This document shows positions 1 through 8,581 of a stretch of DNA of 64,000 nt, piece by piece. This DNA comes from Phycisphaerae bacterium (lineage in GTDB: Bacteria > Chloroflexota > Anaerolineae > 4572-78 > J111). Numbering within the stretch: position 1 is the first letter of the stretch; each line of letters opens with the position of its first letter. The translations under genes were made by a program, and so were the position numbers. The notes under the pieces were generated by a model, which made no database searches, had not been told where the DNA came from, and saw only the letters and a program-made list of their open reading frames with translations. The stretch spans positions 62,001 through 126,000 of the forward strand of contig JANQQF010000087.1 in NCBI GenBank assembly GCA_028285035.1, given 5' to 3'.

Positions 1-872
1 AAAACGATAAGCGGCCATAGGAAATCGTTCCAACGCCACATAACGGAGAAGATGGTGAGTACCGCCAGCGCGGGTCTGGCCAAGGGCAAAATAATTTGCC
101 AATAAATCCGCCATTCGCTGGCCCCATCGATCCGAGCGGCATCAATCAGCTCGTCAGGAATGGTGAGCATATATTGACGAAGCAGGAAAACACCGGTGGG
201 TGTGGCTGCCCCAGGGATGATAACCCCCCACAAGTTGTTGTTCCAACCGATGGTCGTGATTACCAGGAATACAGGCACCAGAATAACCGAAATAGGAATG
301 AGCAGGGTGCTGATAATGATCACAAAAATCGTATTTCGACCTCTAAATTTGTACTTGCTCAAGGCAAACGCGGCCATACTGTTGATCAACAGGGTAATGG
401 CCGTCGCGACCACCGTCACCACAACACTATTCCGCAAATAGACCAAAAAGTTGAAGCGGCCTAACGGTTCAATATAATTTTCCCAGGCCAATTGGATCGA
501 ACGCACCTCCGTTCGTTGATCAATCGGGACCCGGACGATTTCTTCTGGGTTGGCGGGGTCAACCATCTGACCTTCTAACCCAATCCGGCGGACCTGAGCC
601 ATTCGCTGGGTAGAACCATCCTCCAAGGTGACATCAAAGAGGGGGAGCGGTTCATCGTAGCCTTCAACTTCAACGGTATTTTGCGTATAGGGCAGGAAAC
701 TCGGTGGAAACTCAACCAATGCCGCTTGCGTTTTAAAGGATGACATGACCAGCCATAAAACTGGCCCAAACATTAAGATCGTCCCAAATAAGAGATAGAG
801 ATAGGCCAGAACATCACTGCCATCTAACCGATTTTTACCACTTGTCCTTGTTAAAAATTGTCCAACACTCAT
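1..872 (-). CDS. Sugar ABC transporter permease, MalG-type (partial, C-terminus outside window)
   Basis: Inner-membrane permease of a carbohydrate ABC importer. The frame is open from the ATG at 872 to the window edge (about 290 residues), so the C-terminus is missing. The translation begins MSVGQFLTRT, has a first membrane segment (LYLLFGTILMFGPVLWLVM), and then an unusually long extracytoplasmic stretch of roughly 70 residues before the transmembrane core starting near NFLVYLRNSVVV. The conserved EAA loop is seen as DELIDAARIDGASEWRIYWQ followed by ILPLARPAL. It lies 15 nt after the partner permease and is surely co-transcribed with it. The substrate is inferred from neighbours to be a sugar or uronate-containing glycoside; it is not shown directly. 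Confidence 0.93.
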   Translation of the reverse strand, partial: MSVGQFLTRTSGKNRLDGSDVLAYLYLLFGTILMFGPVLWLVMSSFKTQAALVEFPPSFLPYTQNTVEVEGYDEPLPLFDVTLEDGSTQRMAQVRRIGLEGQMVDPANPEEIVRVPIDQRTEVRSIQLAWENYIEPLGRFNFLVYLRNSVVVTVVATAITLLINSMAAFALSKYKFRGRNTIFVIIISTLLIPISVILVPVFLVITTIGWNNNLWGVIIPGAATPTGVFLLRQYMLTIPDELIDAARIDGASEWRIYWQIILPLARPALAVLTIFSVMWRWNDFLWPLIV

Positions 873-887
873 TTTTGCTCTTGCCCC

Positions 888-1838
888 CTATGCGCTTCCA
901 CTTTGTTGACCGACACGAAGTTGAATCAAGGTGAAGATCAACAGAACCACACCCATGATGACTGAAGCCGCGGCTGCCAGACCAAATAGCTGAATTTGAT
1001 TTGAGAAGCCGGTGTCATAAATGTATTGAACGATGTAAAGGTTGGCCGTACCTGGTCCACCACCGGTCAAAACGAAAATTTCATCAAAGATTTGCACAGC
1101 CCGGATTAGGGATAAAACGAGGACCACGAATAGTGTTGGCATCAGCAGGGGTAAGGTGATATAACGAAAGCCCTGCCACTGATTTGTGCCATCAATCGCC
1201 GCTGCATCATAAAGCGAGGGCGGAATGGCCTGCAATCCAGCCAAAAGTATCAACGTATAGAAGCCCATGTGGGCCCAAATACTGACAAAGATTGCCCAGA
1301 AAACAGCCCACGTTGGGTCTAATAGATATAAAATGGGTTCAATACCAAAACTAGAGATAATTCCATTTAAAATTCCTTCACGTTGCAATACCCATTTCCA
1401 AATCAACGCCACAACCACAGGCGATAACAAGACTGGATAAAAGAAAACGCTTCGGAAAAAGCCTCGGCCAATAATATTACGATTCAAGACAACGGCGGTT
1501 ACTAATGAAAATATAACCATTCCGATGACTTGAAAGGTGATGAAGAAGGCCGTATTGTAGATGGATCGCCAGAAATGATCCTGATTACAGGTGTTGGGGT
1601 CGATAAAGTTTTCGCAGTCGAATAATGTTTCAAAATTTTGCATACCAACAAAAGGCCGGTCTTGCGGAAAAAGTTGTGTTCCGCCGGTGAACGCATAGTA
1701 AAAATTCAACAACATCGGGAACAAAACAAATATCCCAAAAATCAGTAGATTTGGCACCAGAAAAAAATACGCCATATTGTTGACACCAATACGACGCTGA
1801 ATAGGGTCCAGCACCGAATCGATAAGACTCATTAACAT
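888..1838 (-). CDS. Sugar ABC transporter permease, MalF/UgpA-type
   Basis: Membrane subunit (316 aa) of a CUT1-family carbohydrate importer and partner of the downstream MalG-type permease. Hydrophobic segments are visible near residues 22-46, 95-120, 133-155, 180-205, 225-250 and 280-305. The EAA motif that docks the ATPase is present as YDAAAIDGTNQWQGF followed by ITLPLL. The first periplasmic loop carries two cysteines (CENFIDPNTC). The start at 1838 has an AAGGAG ribosome site 9 nt upstream. An intrinsic terminator lies between this gene and the binding-protein gene, so permease expression is probably lower than binding-protein expression. No ATPase gene is in the window; as in many such systems it may be shared and encoded elsewhere. 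Confidence 0.95.
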   Translation of the reverse strand: MLMSLIDSVLDPIQRRIGVNNMAYFFLVPNLLIFGIFVLFPMLLNFYYAFTGGTQLFPQDRPFVGMQNFETLFDCENFIDPNTCNQDHFWRSIYNTAFFITFQVIGMVIFSLVTAVVLNRNIIGRGFFRSVFFYPVLLSPVVVALIWKWVLQREGILNGIISSFGIEPILYLLDPTWAVFWAIFVSIWAHMGFYTLILLAGLQAIPPSLYDAAAIDGTNQWQGFRYITLPLLMPTLFVVLVLSLIRAVQIFDEIFVLTGGGPGTANLYIVQYIYDTGFSNQIQLFGLAAAASVIMGVVLLIFTLIQLRVGQQSGSA

Positions 1839-1860
1839 TGGCCATCTCTCCTTAGTTTAT

Positions 1861-1897
1861 AAAAAAGCGGCGCCTTGCTTTATAACAAGACGCCGCT
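1861..1897 (-). terminator. Intrinsic terminator/attenuator between binding-protein and permease genes
   Basis: Read on the minus strand, a 12-bp nearly perfect GC-rich stem (arms 1886-1897 and 1866-1877, one G-T pair) with an 8-nt loop is followed by six T residues. It sits 16 nt after the binding-protein stop and before the permease genes, a usual position for partial termination that gives excess binding protein. Confidence 0.85.
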
Positions 1898-1913
1898 CTT
1901 CATACAGATTTAT

Positions 1914-3110
1914 CTATTGACCAGCTTCTTCTAGGGCTTGGTCAACATCGGTTTGAATACGCTCAATCGCTTCATCCAAGCTCAACTCACCCAAGATAGC
2001 CTGGGTCAGACGATCACGGGTAGCGTCGAAGAGAACGCGGTTGAAGGCGTAGGCTTGCAGATTGAAGGCAGTGTCATCCAACACGCCAACCTGACCAACA
2101 AAAGTACTCAAAGCATTAGAGGCTTGCTCTAAGTCAGTGTCAAAGGCAACACCGCTCTCAGAGAGACCAAGGTGTCCAGGAATGAACAGGGTTCGGGCAG
2201 AGAACTCTTCCAGCACTTCAGCGCTAGAGAGGTATTCCATGACACGAGCCACTTGCTCAGGATGCTCAGTATCTTTGATGGCAACCAAAGCCGCACCACC
2301 AGGCATACCAGAACAGGCGCCAGGACCACAGGGGTTGGGCACGACTTGCCAGTCAAAGCCGTCGCCAATCTGCTCGCTGAACTGACCAATCTGCCAGCTA
2401 CCAGACATGTACATTACAATCTGGCCGTTAACAAACAGTTCGTTCGCCGGAGCATAACCTGTTGAGCCAGCCCATACTTCCAACGGCATTGTGCCATCCG
2501 CGTGCCAGTCGATGAGCAATTGTGACATTGCTCTGAAGCCTTCATCACCAGCGACGACAGGATTGCCGTCAGCATCGAAGTAGGCCGCGCCTTGGCTGAT
2601 CGCGGGACCCGCAAAGCGGTGGCCAGTGCGGTCCATCGCCATTGCAAAGTCAGTGCCAGTCGCCTCAGCCACTTCACGGGTTACGGCGGCCCACTCTTCC
2701 CAAGTGACGTCGCCCGTTGGCACTTCGATACCAGCTTGGTCGAATAGGGTTTTGTTGATGTAAGGACCAGTGACGGTCAACTGAGTCATGAACCCAGGAA
2801 TGCTGCTATCTTCCGGAGGACGTAACCAGTTCAGGAACGGACCAAAGTTACCTTCCCAGTAAGCAGTATCGCTGAGGTAGGGACCCATATCGAGGTAGAA
2901 CTCAGACAGACCACCCAAGTCAGTGACACGGGCAATGTCAGGGCCTTCGCCAGCGGCCAATTGGATCGGCAAGTTCTCGAGGATCGTGTTGTAAGCCACA
3001 TTGTCCATGACAACAGTGATATCAGGATTGTCTGCTTCAAAGCGATCCAACAGATCACGCATCACAACATCTTCGTTACCATCAGTGTACCAGGTCATAC
3101 GCAGTTCAAC
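1914..3110 (-). repeat. Third in-gene repeat unit (solute-binding domain 3)
   Basis: Codons 927-1324 of the triplicated binding protein. It is collinear with units at about 4379-3170 and 5648-4450, with a period of 423 codons for both steps. The nucleotide sequences are clearly related but scattered with substitutions. Confidence 0.9.
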
Positions 3111-5888
3111 AGCTTCACCTGGCTCGGCAGCGGGGGCTGCTTCGGCAGCTTCTTCCTCAACTTCGGCGGGTTCAACACCAGCTTCGGCTAAGGCGCTGTC
3201 GACATCACTTTGGATACGCTCAATCGCTTCATCCAGGCTCAACTCACCCAAGATAGCCTGGGTCAGACGATCACGAGTAGCATCAAAGATAACGCGGTTG
3301 AAGCCGTATGCTTGCAGATCAAAGGCGGTTTGATCCAATTTCCCAACCTGACCAACAAATGCACTCAAGGCATTTGCGGCCAAATCAAGATCTGTTTCAT
3401 AGGTCACGCCGGTTTGAGACAAACCAAGATGCCCAGGAATGAACAATGTTTGTGCAGAGAATTCATCCAAAGCTGCTTCACTGGCGAGGAATTCCATCAC
3501 TTTAGCAACTTCTTCGGGGTACTCAGTATCTTTGATCGCGACCAAAGCCGCACCACCCGGCATACCTGAACAGGCACCAGGACCACAGGGGTTTGGCACA
3601 ACTTCCCAATCGAAGGCATCGCCAATCTGCTCGCTGAACTGACCAATCTGCCAGCTACCAGACATGTACATGACGATCTGGCCGTTAACAAACAGTTCGT
3701 TCGCCGGCGCATAACCAGTTGAGCCAGCCCATACTTCCAATGGCATTGTGCCATCCGCGTGCCAGTCAAGCATAAGTTGTGACATGGCCTTGAAGCCTTC
3801 GTCACCAGCGATAACAGGGTTACCCGCTGAGTCGAAGTAAGCAGCACCTTGGCTAATTGCCGGGCCAGCAAAACGGTGACCGGTGCGGTCCATGGCTAAA
3901 GCAAAGTCAGTACCAGTGGCTTCGGCGACTTGACGAGTGGCTTCAGCCCACTCTTCCCAGGTGACTTCGTCAGAGCTATCGCTTGGTACAGGAACACCAG
4001 CTTGTTCAAACAGAGTACGGTTGATGTAAGGACCAGTGACAGTCAACTGAGTCATAAAGCCGTTGATGGCCGCATCTTCACCCGCTGGGCGGAGCCAGTT
4101 GAGGAACGGACCAAAGCTCTCTTCCCAGTATGCGGGGCTGCTCAAGTGGGGGGTCATATCAAGGTAGAACTCAGACAAACCGCCCAAGTCGGTGACACGA
4201 GCAATGTCAGGACCTTCGCCAGCGGCCAATTGGATTGGCAGGTTTTCGAGGATCGTGTTGTAAGCCACATTATCCATCACAACTTTGATGTTTGGATTTT
4301 CAGCTTCAAACTGATCCAAAAGACCACGCATAACGACGTCTTCGTTACCATCAGTGTACCACGTCATGCGCAGTTCGACGGCTTCACCTTCAGCCATGGC
4401 TTCTTCTTCCATAGCTTCCTCTTCCATCGCTTCGCCTTCAGCCATCGCAACATCAACACCAGCTTCTGCTAAGGCGCTGTTAACATCGCTCTGGATCCGA
4501 TCGATCGCTTCATCCAAGCTCAACTCACCCAAGATAGCCTGGGTCAGACGATCACGAGTAGCATCGAAGACCACACGGTTAAAAGCATAAGCTTGCAAAT
4601 TGAAGGCAGTGTCATCCAATACACCAACTTGACCGACAAAGGTGCTTAAAGCATTAGAGGCTTGCTCTAAATCAGTGTCAAACTCAACACCGCTTTCAGA
4701 CAGGCCAAGGTGACCAGGAATGAACAATGTTTTTGCAGAGAACTCTTCCAAAACTTCAGTGCTAGAGAGGTATTCCATCACACGAGCCACTTCTGCGGGG
4801 TGCTCAGTATCTTTAATGGCAACCAAAGCTGCACCACCGGGCATACCTGAACAGGCGCCAGGGCCACAGGGGTTTGGAATGACTTGCCAGTCAAAGGCAT
4901 CACCGATTTGCTCGCTGAACTGACCAATCTGCCAGCTACCAGACATGTACAGAACAACTTGCCCATTAACAAACATTTCATTGGCCGGAGCATAGCCCGT
5001 TGAACCTGCCCATACTTCAATCGGCATGGTGCCATCATCGTGCCAGTCAATGAGCAATTGTGACATGGCCTTGAAACCTTCGTCGCCAACAACAATAGGG
5101 TTACCATCAGCGCCAAAGTAAGTAGCACCTTGGCTGATTGCGGGGCCAGCAAAGCGGTGACCAGTGCGGTCCATCGCCATTGCAAAGTCAGTGCCGGTGG
5201 CTTCGGCGACTTGGCGCGTTACGTCAGCCCACTCTTCCCAAGTGACATCGCCAGTCGGAACTTCGATGCCAGCTTGGTCGAACAAGGTTTTATTGATGTA
5301 AGGACCTGTTACGGTCAACTGGGTCATGAACCCAGGAATACTGCTGTCTCCTGGCGGGCGCAACCAGTTCAGGAATGGACCAAAGTTGTCTTCCCAGTAG
5401 CCAGTATCACTCAAGTTTGGACTCATATCAAGGTAGAATTGAGACAAACCACCCAAGTCAGTGACTCGAGCCATATCAGGCCCTTCGCCAGCGGCCAATT
5501 GGATTGGCAGATTCTCAAGAATAGAGTTGTAGGCAACATTATCCATGACAACTTTGATGTCGGGGTTATCCGCTTCAAAGCGATCCAACAATTCACGCAG
5601 GACAACGTCTTCATTACCGTCGGTGTACCACGTCATTCGTAGTTCAACAACATCACCAGAGGCTTCCATGGCTTCTTCCTCTTCCATGGCTTCCTCTTCC
5701 ATGGCCTCTTCCTCTTCCATGGCTTCTTCTTCAGCTTCGGCTTCTTCTTCAGCTGCCTCTTCTGCGGCTGGCGCGGCTTCTTCCTCTGCTGGCTCTGCTG
5801 GAGGCGGTGCCTCACCACCACATGCGGCCAAGACTAACGCCATTGCTACAAACAGTGAAACGAGCCAGAATAATTTGTTCCTTTTCAC
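1914..5888 (-). CDS. Triplicated sugar-binding lipoprotein (three tandem family-1 solute-binding domains)
   Basis: Extracellular substrate-binding lipoprotein of a sugar ABC importer, 1324 aa, about three times the usual ~430 aa. A signal peptide with lipobox LAAC gives a lipidated Cys23. A Glu/Ala/Met-rich acidic spacer (about 30-78) follows, then three homologous domains that each begin VELRMTWYTDGNEDVV, at residues 81, 504 and 927. Acidic linkers (about 480-503 and 905-926) separate them. Each domain repeats the same landmarks: QLAAGEGPD, TVTGPYIN, MDRTGHRFAGPA, YMSGSWQIGQF, NPCGPGACSGMPGG, TRDRLTQAILGELSLDEAI. Domains 1 and 3 look closer to each other; domain 2 has a short insert (SDSSDEV). 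The copies differ at many synonymous and some non-synonymous sites. Start is GTG with a GGAGG site 9 nt upstream. Confidence 0.95.
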   Translation of the reverse strand: MKRNKLFWLVSLFVAMALVLAACGGEAPPPAEPAEEEAAPAAEEAAEEEAEAEEEAMEEEEAMEEEAMEEEEAMEASGDVVELRMTWYTDGNEDVVLRELLDRFEADNPDIKVVMDNVAYNSILENLPIQLAAGEGPDMARVTDLGGLSQFYLDMSPNLSDTGYWEDNFGPFLNWLRPPGDSSIPGFMTQLTVTGPYINKTLFDQAGIEVPTGDVTWEEWADVTRQVAEATGTDFAMAMDRTGHRFAGPAISQGATYFGADGNPIVVGDEGFKAMSQLLIDWHDDGTMPIEVWAGSTGYAPANEMFVNGQVVLYMSGSWQIGQFSEQIGDAFDWQVIPNPCGPGACSGMPGGAALVAIKDTEHPAEVARVMEYLSSTEVLEEFSAKTLFIPGHLGLSESGVEFDTDLEQASNALSTFVGQVGVLDDTAFNLQAYAFNRVVFDATRDRLTQAILGELSLDEAIDRIQSDVNSALAEAGVDVAMAEGEAMEEEAMEEEAMAEGEAVELRMTWYTDGNEDVVMRGLLDQFEAENPNIKVVMDNVAYNTILENLPIQLAAGEGPDIARVTDLGGLSEFYLDMTPHLSSPAYWEESFGPFLNWLRPAGEDAAINGFMTQLTVTGPYINRTLFEQAGVPVPSDSSDEVTWEEWAEATRQVAEATGTDFALAMDRTGHRFAGPAISQGAAYFDSAGNPVIAGDEGFKAMSQLMLDWHADGTMPLEVWAGSTGYAPANELFVNGQIVMYMSGSWQIGQFSEQIGDAFDWEVVPNPCGPGACSGMPGGAALVAIKDTEYPEEVAKVMEFLASEAALDEFSAQTLFIPGHLGLSQTGVTYETDLDLAANALSAFVGQVGKLDQTAFDLQAYGFNRVIFDATRDRLTQAILGELSLDEAIERIQSDVDSALAEAGVEPAEVEEEAAEAAPAAEPGEAVELRMTWYTDGNEDVVMRDLLDRFEADNPDITVVMDNVAYNTILENLPIQLAAGEGPDIARVTDLGGLSEFYLDMGPYLSDTAYWEGNFGPFLNWLRPPEDSSIPGFMTQLTVTGPYINKTLFDQAGIEVPTGDVTWEEWAAVTREVAEATGTDFAMAMDRTGHRFAGPAISQGAAYFDADGNPVVAGDEGFRAMSQLLIDWHADGTMPLEVWAGSTGYAPANELFVNGQIVMYMSGSWQIGQFSEQIGDGFDWQVVPNPCGPGACSGMPGGAALVAIKDTEHPEQVARVMEYLSSAEVLEEFSARTLFIPGHLGLSESGVAFDTDLEQASNALSTFVGQVGVLDDTAFNLQAYAFNRVLFDATRDRLTQAILGELSLDEAIERIQTDVDQALEEAGQ
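3170..4379 (-). repeat. Second in-gene repeat unit (solute-binding domain 2)
   Basis: Codons about 504-905 of the triplicated binding protein. This is the most diverged unit (for example FEQAGVPVPSDSSDEV where the other two read FDQAGIEVPTGDV), which argues against a pure assembly duplication. Confidence 0.9.
4450..5648 (-). repeat. First in-gene repeat unit (solute-binding domain 1)
   Basis: Codons about 81-480 of the triplicated binding protein, directly after the lipoprotein signal and acidic spacer. Confidence 0.9.
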
Positions 5889-6195
5889 AAGGATTCCTCC
5901 TTTTTGACTGTTTTTGAGTTAATAAAAGTAAAATACGATACTAATGAATAATTCTATGCAAAGTTCGTCACCTCAAATAGGCTACTCACCTCCTCTCAAT
6001 TTATAGTTATATTTAACTACCGATTACCAAGTTGTTGCAATAAAATAACTCTGGTACATTGAATTTAAGTAATTGGTAATTGGTAAGTAGTAATTGATCC
6101 TATAAGCTAAAATCCCCATTTACCAATTACTATTTACTGTTATAGATCATCCAAATCCAAGTCATTATTTTTTGCTTCCAAGGCGCTAATTTCAC
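5889..6195. other. Intergenic region between LacI gene and binding-protein gene
   Basis: No gene seen. It should hold the binding-protein promoter. Next to the start codon it has the AAGGAGG ribosome site. An AT-rich imperfect inverted repeat (about 6069-6096 against 6119-6139, sharing the word TTACCAATTACTATTTACT) resembles one at 41001-41067. Confidence 0.7.
6069..6139. repeat. AT-rich inverted repeat, TTACCAATTAC family
   Basis: Left arm built from GTAATTGGTAATTGGTAAGTAG-like words, right arm TTACCAATTACTATTTACTG. A second member with the same words lies at 41001-41067. It may act as a weak hairpin after the LacI gene. Confidence 0.6.
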
Positions 6196-7224
6196 CTAAC
6201 CATACAACCTCGGAGGGGCACAGGACTCTCGCTCAGTGAGCGAACTCTTAAACGTAACTTGCAAACTCTCAAGCAAGGGGTTGCGAATTTGCTCGACCAA
6301 GGCTCGCACAGCCCATAGCCCGGTTTGATAACGTGGGAAGCGAATTGAGGTCAGAGTTGGATCACAAGCACGGGCGGCCTCAGTATCATCAAAGGAAACA
6401 ACTGACAGGTCATCAGGAATGGTTCGACCCGCTGCTTTAAATACAGGCAACCCAGCCGTGGCATAAGCATCATTCACAAAAACGGCTGCGGTCACTTCAG
6501 GGCAATGAGCTAGGATATTTTCCGCAGCAATTTGCCCTTTGCCCAATGCGACCCAACTTGGCTCAGGCATGATCCCTCTGGCTTGTAACGCCAAACGATA
6601 TCCCTGTAGTCGCCCGTGGGTATAGGCATAAACCTCTTCACCACCCACAAACGCAATCGCACGATGCCCCAGATTTAACAAGTGATCAGTTGCCTTTTGG
6701 GCCGCTTCTATCTCATCCCACCCCACGGCGGTGGTGGTTGCGTCGGGAGCCTGACGACTAATCAACAAGTAGGGCAGCCCCAATTCGCGGGCCTCTATGG
6801 CAAAAGGTTCATCCTGCCGTGCGCCCATAATCAGTAAGCCATCAGGCCGTAAAGCAGGATCAGTAATATACAAACGACTGATATGCTCATTCGATGAATT
6901 CGGCTCATTTGTTGCCAAACGAAGTTGAATTTTGTAAATATCTGCCCCAGCCTGAATACCTTGCAGAAACTCACTATACACTTGATTTGATTCTAAAATT
7001 GAGGGGTGAAGCACAACCACGGAGAGTGGTTCGTGATTGAGGGAAGGGGTGGGATTCCCTTTATCAGCCACGATTGAGGTTTCCTCTTGCACCCGAAGCG
7101 CACTAATTGCGTTCAAAACCTGTTGGCGTTTATGTTGAGACACCCCAGGTTTATTATTCAAGACAAGGGAAACCGTACTTTTTGATACACCAGCGTATTG
7201 GGCAATGCGACTGACAGACGGCAT
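6196..7224 (-). CDS. LacI-family transcriptional regulator
   Basis: Probable sugar-responsive repressor of the surrounding transport/catabolic genes. The N-terminus has a LacI helix-turn-helix (SRIAQYAGVSKSTVSLVLNN, residues about 4-23) and hinge helix; the rest is a periplasmic-binding-like effector domain ending in the SFDDTEAARACDPTLTSI segment typical of the family. I start it at 7224 because GGGAGAG precedes that ATG and the HTH begins there; an upstream ATG at 7284 would add 20 atypical residues and overlap the operator-like palindrome. It lies between the catabolic genes and the transporter genes on the same strand. Effector unknown. Confidence 0.93.
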   Translation of the reverse strand: MPSVSRIAQYAGVSKSTVSLVLNNKPGVSQHKRQQVLNAISALRVQEETSIVADKGNPTPSLNHEPLSVVVLHPSILESNQVYSEFLQGIQAGADIYKIQLRLATNEPNSSNEHISRLYITDPALRPDGLLIMGARQDEPFAIEARELGLPYLLISRQAPDATTTAVGWDEIEAAQKATDHLLNLGHRAIAFVGGEEVYAYTHGRLQGYRLALQARGIMPEPSWVALGKGQIAAENILAHCPEVTAAVFVNDAYATAGLPVFKAAGRTIPDDLSVVSFDDTEAARACDPTLTSIRFPRYQTGLWAVRALVEQIRNPLLESLQVTFKSSLTERESCAPPRLYG

Positions 7225-7234
7225 CGTCTCTCCC

Positions 7235-7281
7235 GTAGTTTCGAACAAAACTACGAACGGATTTCGTTCGTATCGTTCGAG
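7235..7281. promoter_or_regulatory. Operator-like palindromes upstream of LacI gene
   Basis: ACGAACG (7253-7259) and CGTTCGT (7265-7271) form a perfect inverted repeat around GATTT. A wider pair TCGAAC (7241) / GTTCGA (7276) flanks it, and GTAGTT / AACTAC (7235/7248) forms another. The size and symmetry fit an autoregulatory LacI-type operator, or a hairpin just before the ribosome site. Confidence 0.55.
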
Positions 7282-7338
7282 CATTCTACATGATCACCAC
7301 AAAACTGTCAAACAAGTATGGCTTAATTCTTAAAATTG

Positions 7339-8376
7339 TCAATCTTTCTTATTTATTCCAGCAGCTTTATAGATAGACAAAACAGCCGCCAAGCTGCGTT
7401 GGCCTTCCACTCCGTCTACAAGCGGTGAACGGTCCTCTTGAATGGCCTGCATAAAATCCTTAACCAAGGCGATGTGTCCGGTCGGGGCGATATTTTTTGG
7501 ATCGCCGCCAGCCCCAGCATCAGCCGCAGCCCCTAGCTCTGGCGGCGTCACGGCGGCTTTGGCTGGATCGGCTAAGGCCCAGCGGCTGACATTTTCACCT
7601 TCAAGCTGGATGCTGCCATGTGTCCCGTATACCTCAACCCGATGAGGGAAGCCAGGGGCTGCTGTCGTGGTAGCTGTTACGGTGGCTTGTGAGCCATTGG
7701 CAAATCGAAGCGTCGCTGTCAACGTATCCTCCACCTCAACCGCCCGACGCAACGTGGCAGCTTGCGCCTGAATATCGACTGGATCACCCATGTACCAAAC
7801 CAACAGGTCGATCAAATGAATACCTTGGTTCATCAACACCCCACCCCCATCGAGCGCCCAGGTACCCCGCCATTCAGCCTGATTGTAATAGGCTTCGGAC
7901 CGAAAATAGGGAATTGTGACGAGCCCTAACGTCAGCTCACCGAGGTCACCCGCCTCAACCGCGTCTTTAATCCGCATAAACGTTGGCTCGGCCCGACGTT
8001 GCAACAACACCCCTAGCTTCACCCCAGCCTCTTCAGCCGCCGCAATCATCGCTTCAGCATCAGCCAGTGTTAGGGCCATCGGCTTTTCAACCAAAATGTG
8101 CTTGCCTGCCTGTGCCGCCGCAATCGCTTGGGCCGCGTGTTGGCCGCTCGGCGTGGATAAACAAACAACGTCAACCTCTGGATGCGCCAGCAACTCGGCC
8201 TCACTCAGACAAGGCACCCCAAACTCAGTACTGACCTCATCAAATCGAGCGGGGTTGTAATGGCCCATCGCTACCAGCCGCGCTCCATCAGCCGCATTCG
8301 CTTCAATGGCCCGCCGATGAAAATTGGCGATCATGCCTGCGCCTAAGATGGCAAAACCGATAGTATTTGTAGACAT
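7339..8376 (-). CDS. Gfo/Idh/MocA-family NAD(P)-dependent oxidoreductase (1)
   Basis: Dehydrogenase that oxidises or reduces a sugar, inositol or sugar-acid hydroxyl with NAD(P). It has an N-terminal Rossmann fold (ILGAGMIANFH, residues about 9-19), the catalytic-lysine motif EKPMAL near residue 97-102, and the C-terminal substrate-domain signature GGGVLMNQGIHLIDLL near 177-192, all usual for the family; 345 aa is normal. AGAGGAG precedes the ATG. It is the last of four paralogues on this strand before the LacI gene. The exact substrate cannot be read from the sequence; the uronate and ABC-import context suggests a sugar or glycoside. Confidence 0.92.
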   Translation of the reverse strand: MSTNTIGFAILGAGMIANFHRRAIEANAADGARLVAMGHYNPARFDEVSTEFGVPCLSEAELLAHPEVDVVCLSTPSGQHAAQAIAAAQAGKHILVEKPMALTLADAEAMIAAAEEAGVKLGVLLQRRAEPTFMRIKDAVEAGDLGELTLGLVTIPYFRSEAYYNQAEWRGTWALDGGGVLMNQGIHLIDLLVWYMGDPVDIQAQAATLRRAVEVEDTLTATLRFANGSQATVTATTTAAPGFPHRVEVYGTHGSIQLEGENVSRWALADPAKAAVTPPELGAAADAGAGGDPKNIAPTGHIALVKDFMQAIQEDRSPLVDGVEGQRSLAAVLSIYKAAGINKKD

Positions 8377-8408
8377 ATTAATTTCTCCTCTGAAAACAGG
8401 CTTGTAAC

Positions 8409-8446
8409 ACAGGCTTCTAGCCTGTCCGTTCGCAGGCAGGGATGCC
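8409..8446. repeat. Two small hairpins in the gap between oxidoreductase genes
   Basis: ACAGGCT TCT AGCCTGT (8409-8425), followed by GGCA GGGA TGCC (about 8435-8446). Short palindromic words in an intergenic gap; possibly members of a dispersed repeat class. Confidence 0.5.
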
Positions 8447-8510
8447 TACGGTACATTTTCATTCTCGGTGTCAAAACGTGTTTCTGTAGCACTCCGTAGA
8501 AATAGTTTTG

Positions 8511-8540
8511 AGGAATCCGAAAATGCACTTTCGGATTCCT
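8511..8540. repeat. Palindromic element with 12-bp arms (AGGAATCC family)
   Basis: AGGAATCCGAAA (8511-8522) and TTTCGGATTCCT (8529-8540) surround ATGCAC and are followed by TAT. It shares its outer AGGAATCC/GGATTCCTTAT words and TGCACTT centre with the perfect 38-nt palindrome at 60009-60046. It may be an intergenic repeat or a terminator-like hairpin. Confidence 0.6.
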
Positions 8541-8581
8541 TATATTCACCATTCTTGTATAGCAGCGCTTCCACAAGATTG

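Noticed and set aside
96..464. Open frame on the plus strand near the window start
   Set aside because: It lies opposite the MalG-type permease, which is open for 290 codons with the EAA motif on the minus strand.
2129..5907. Several open frames on both strands over the binding-protein gene
   Set aside because: All are shadows of the repetitive 1324-aa frame; the translations repeat with the same period and show no motif of their own.
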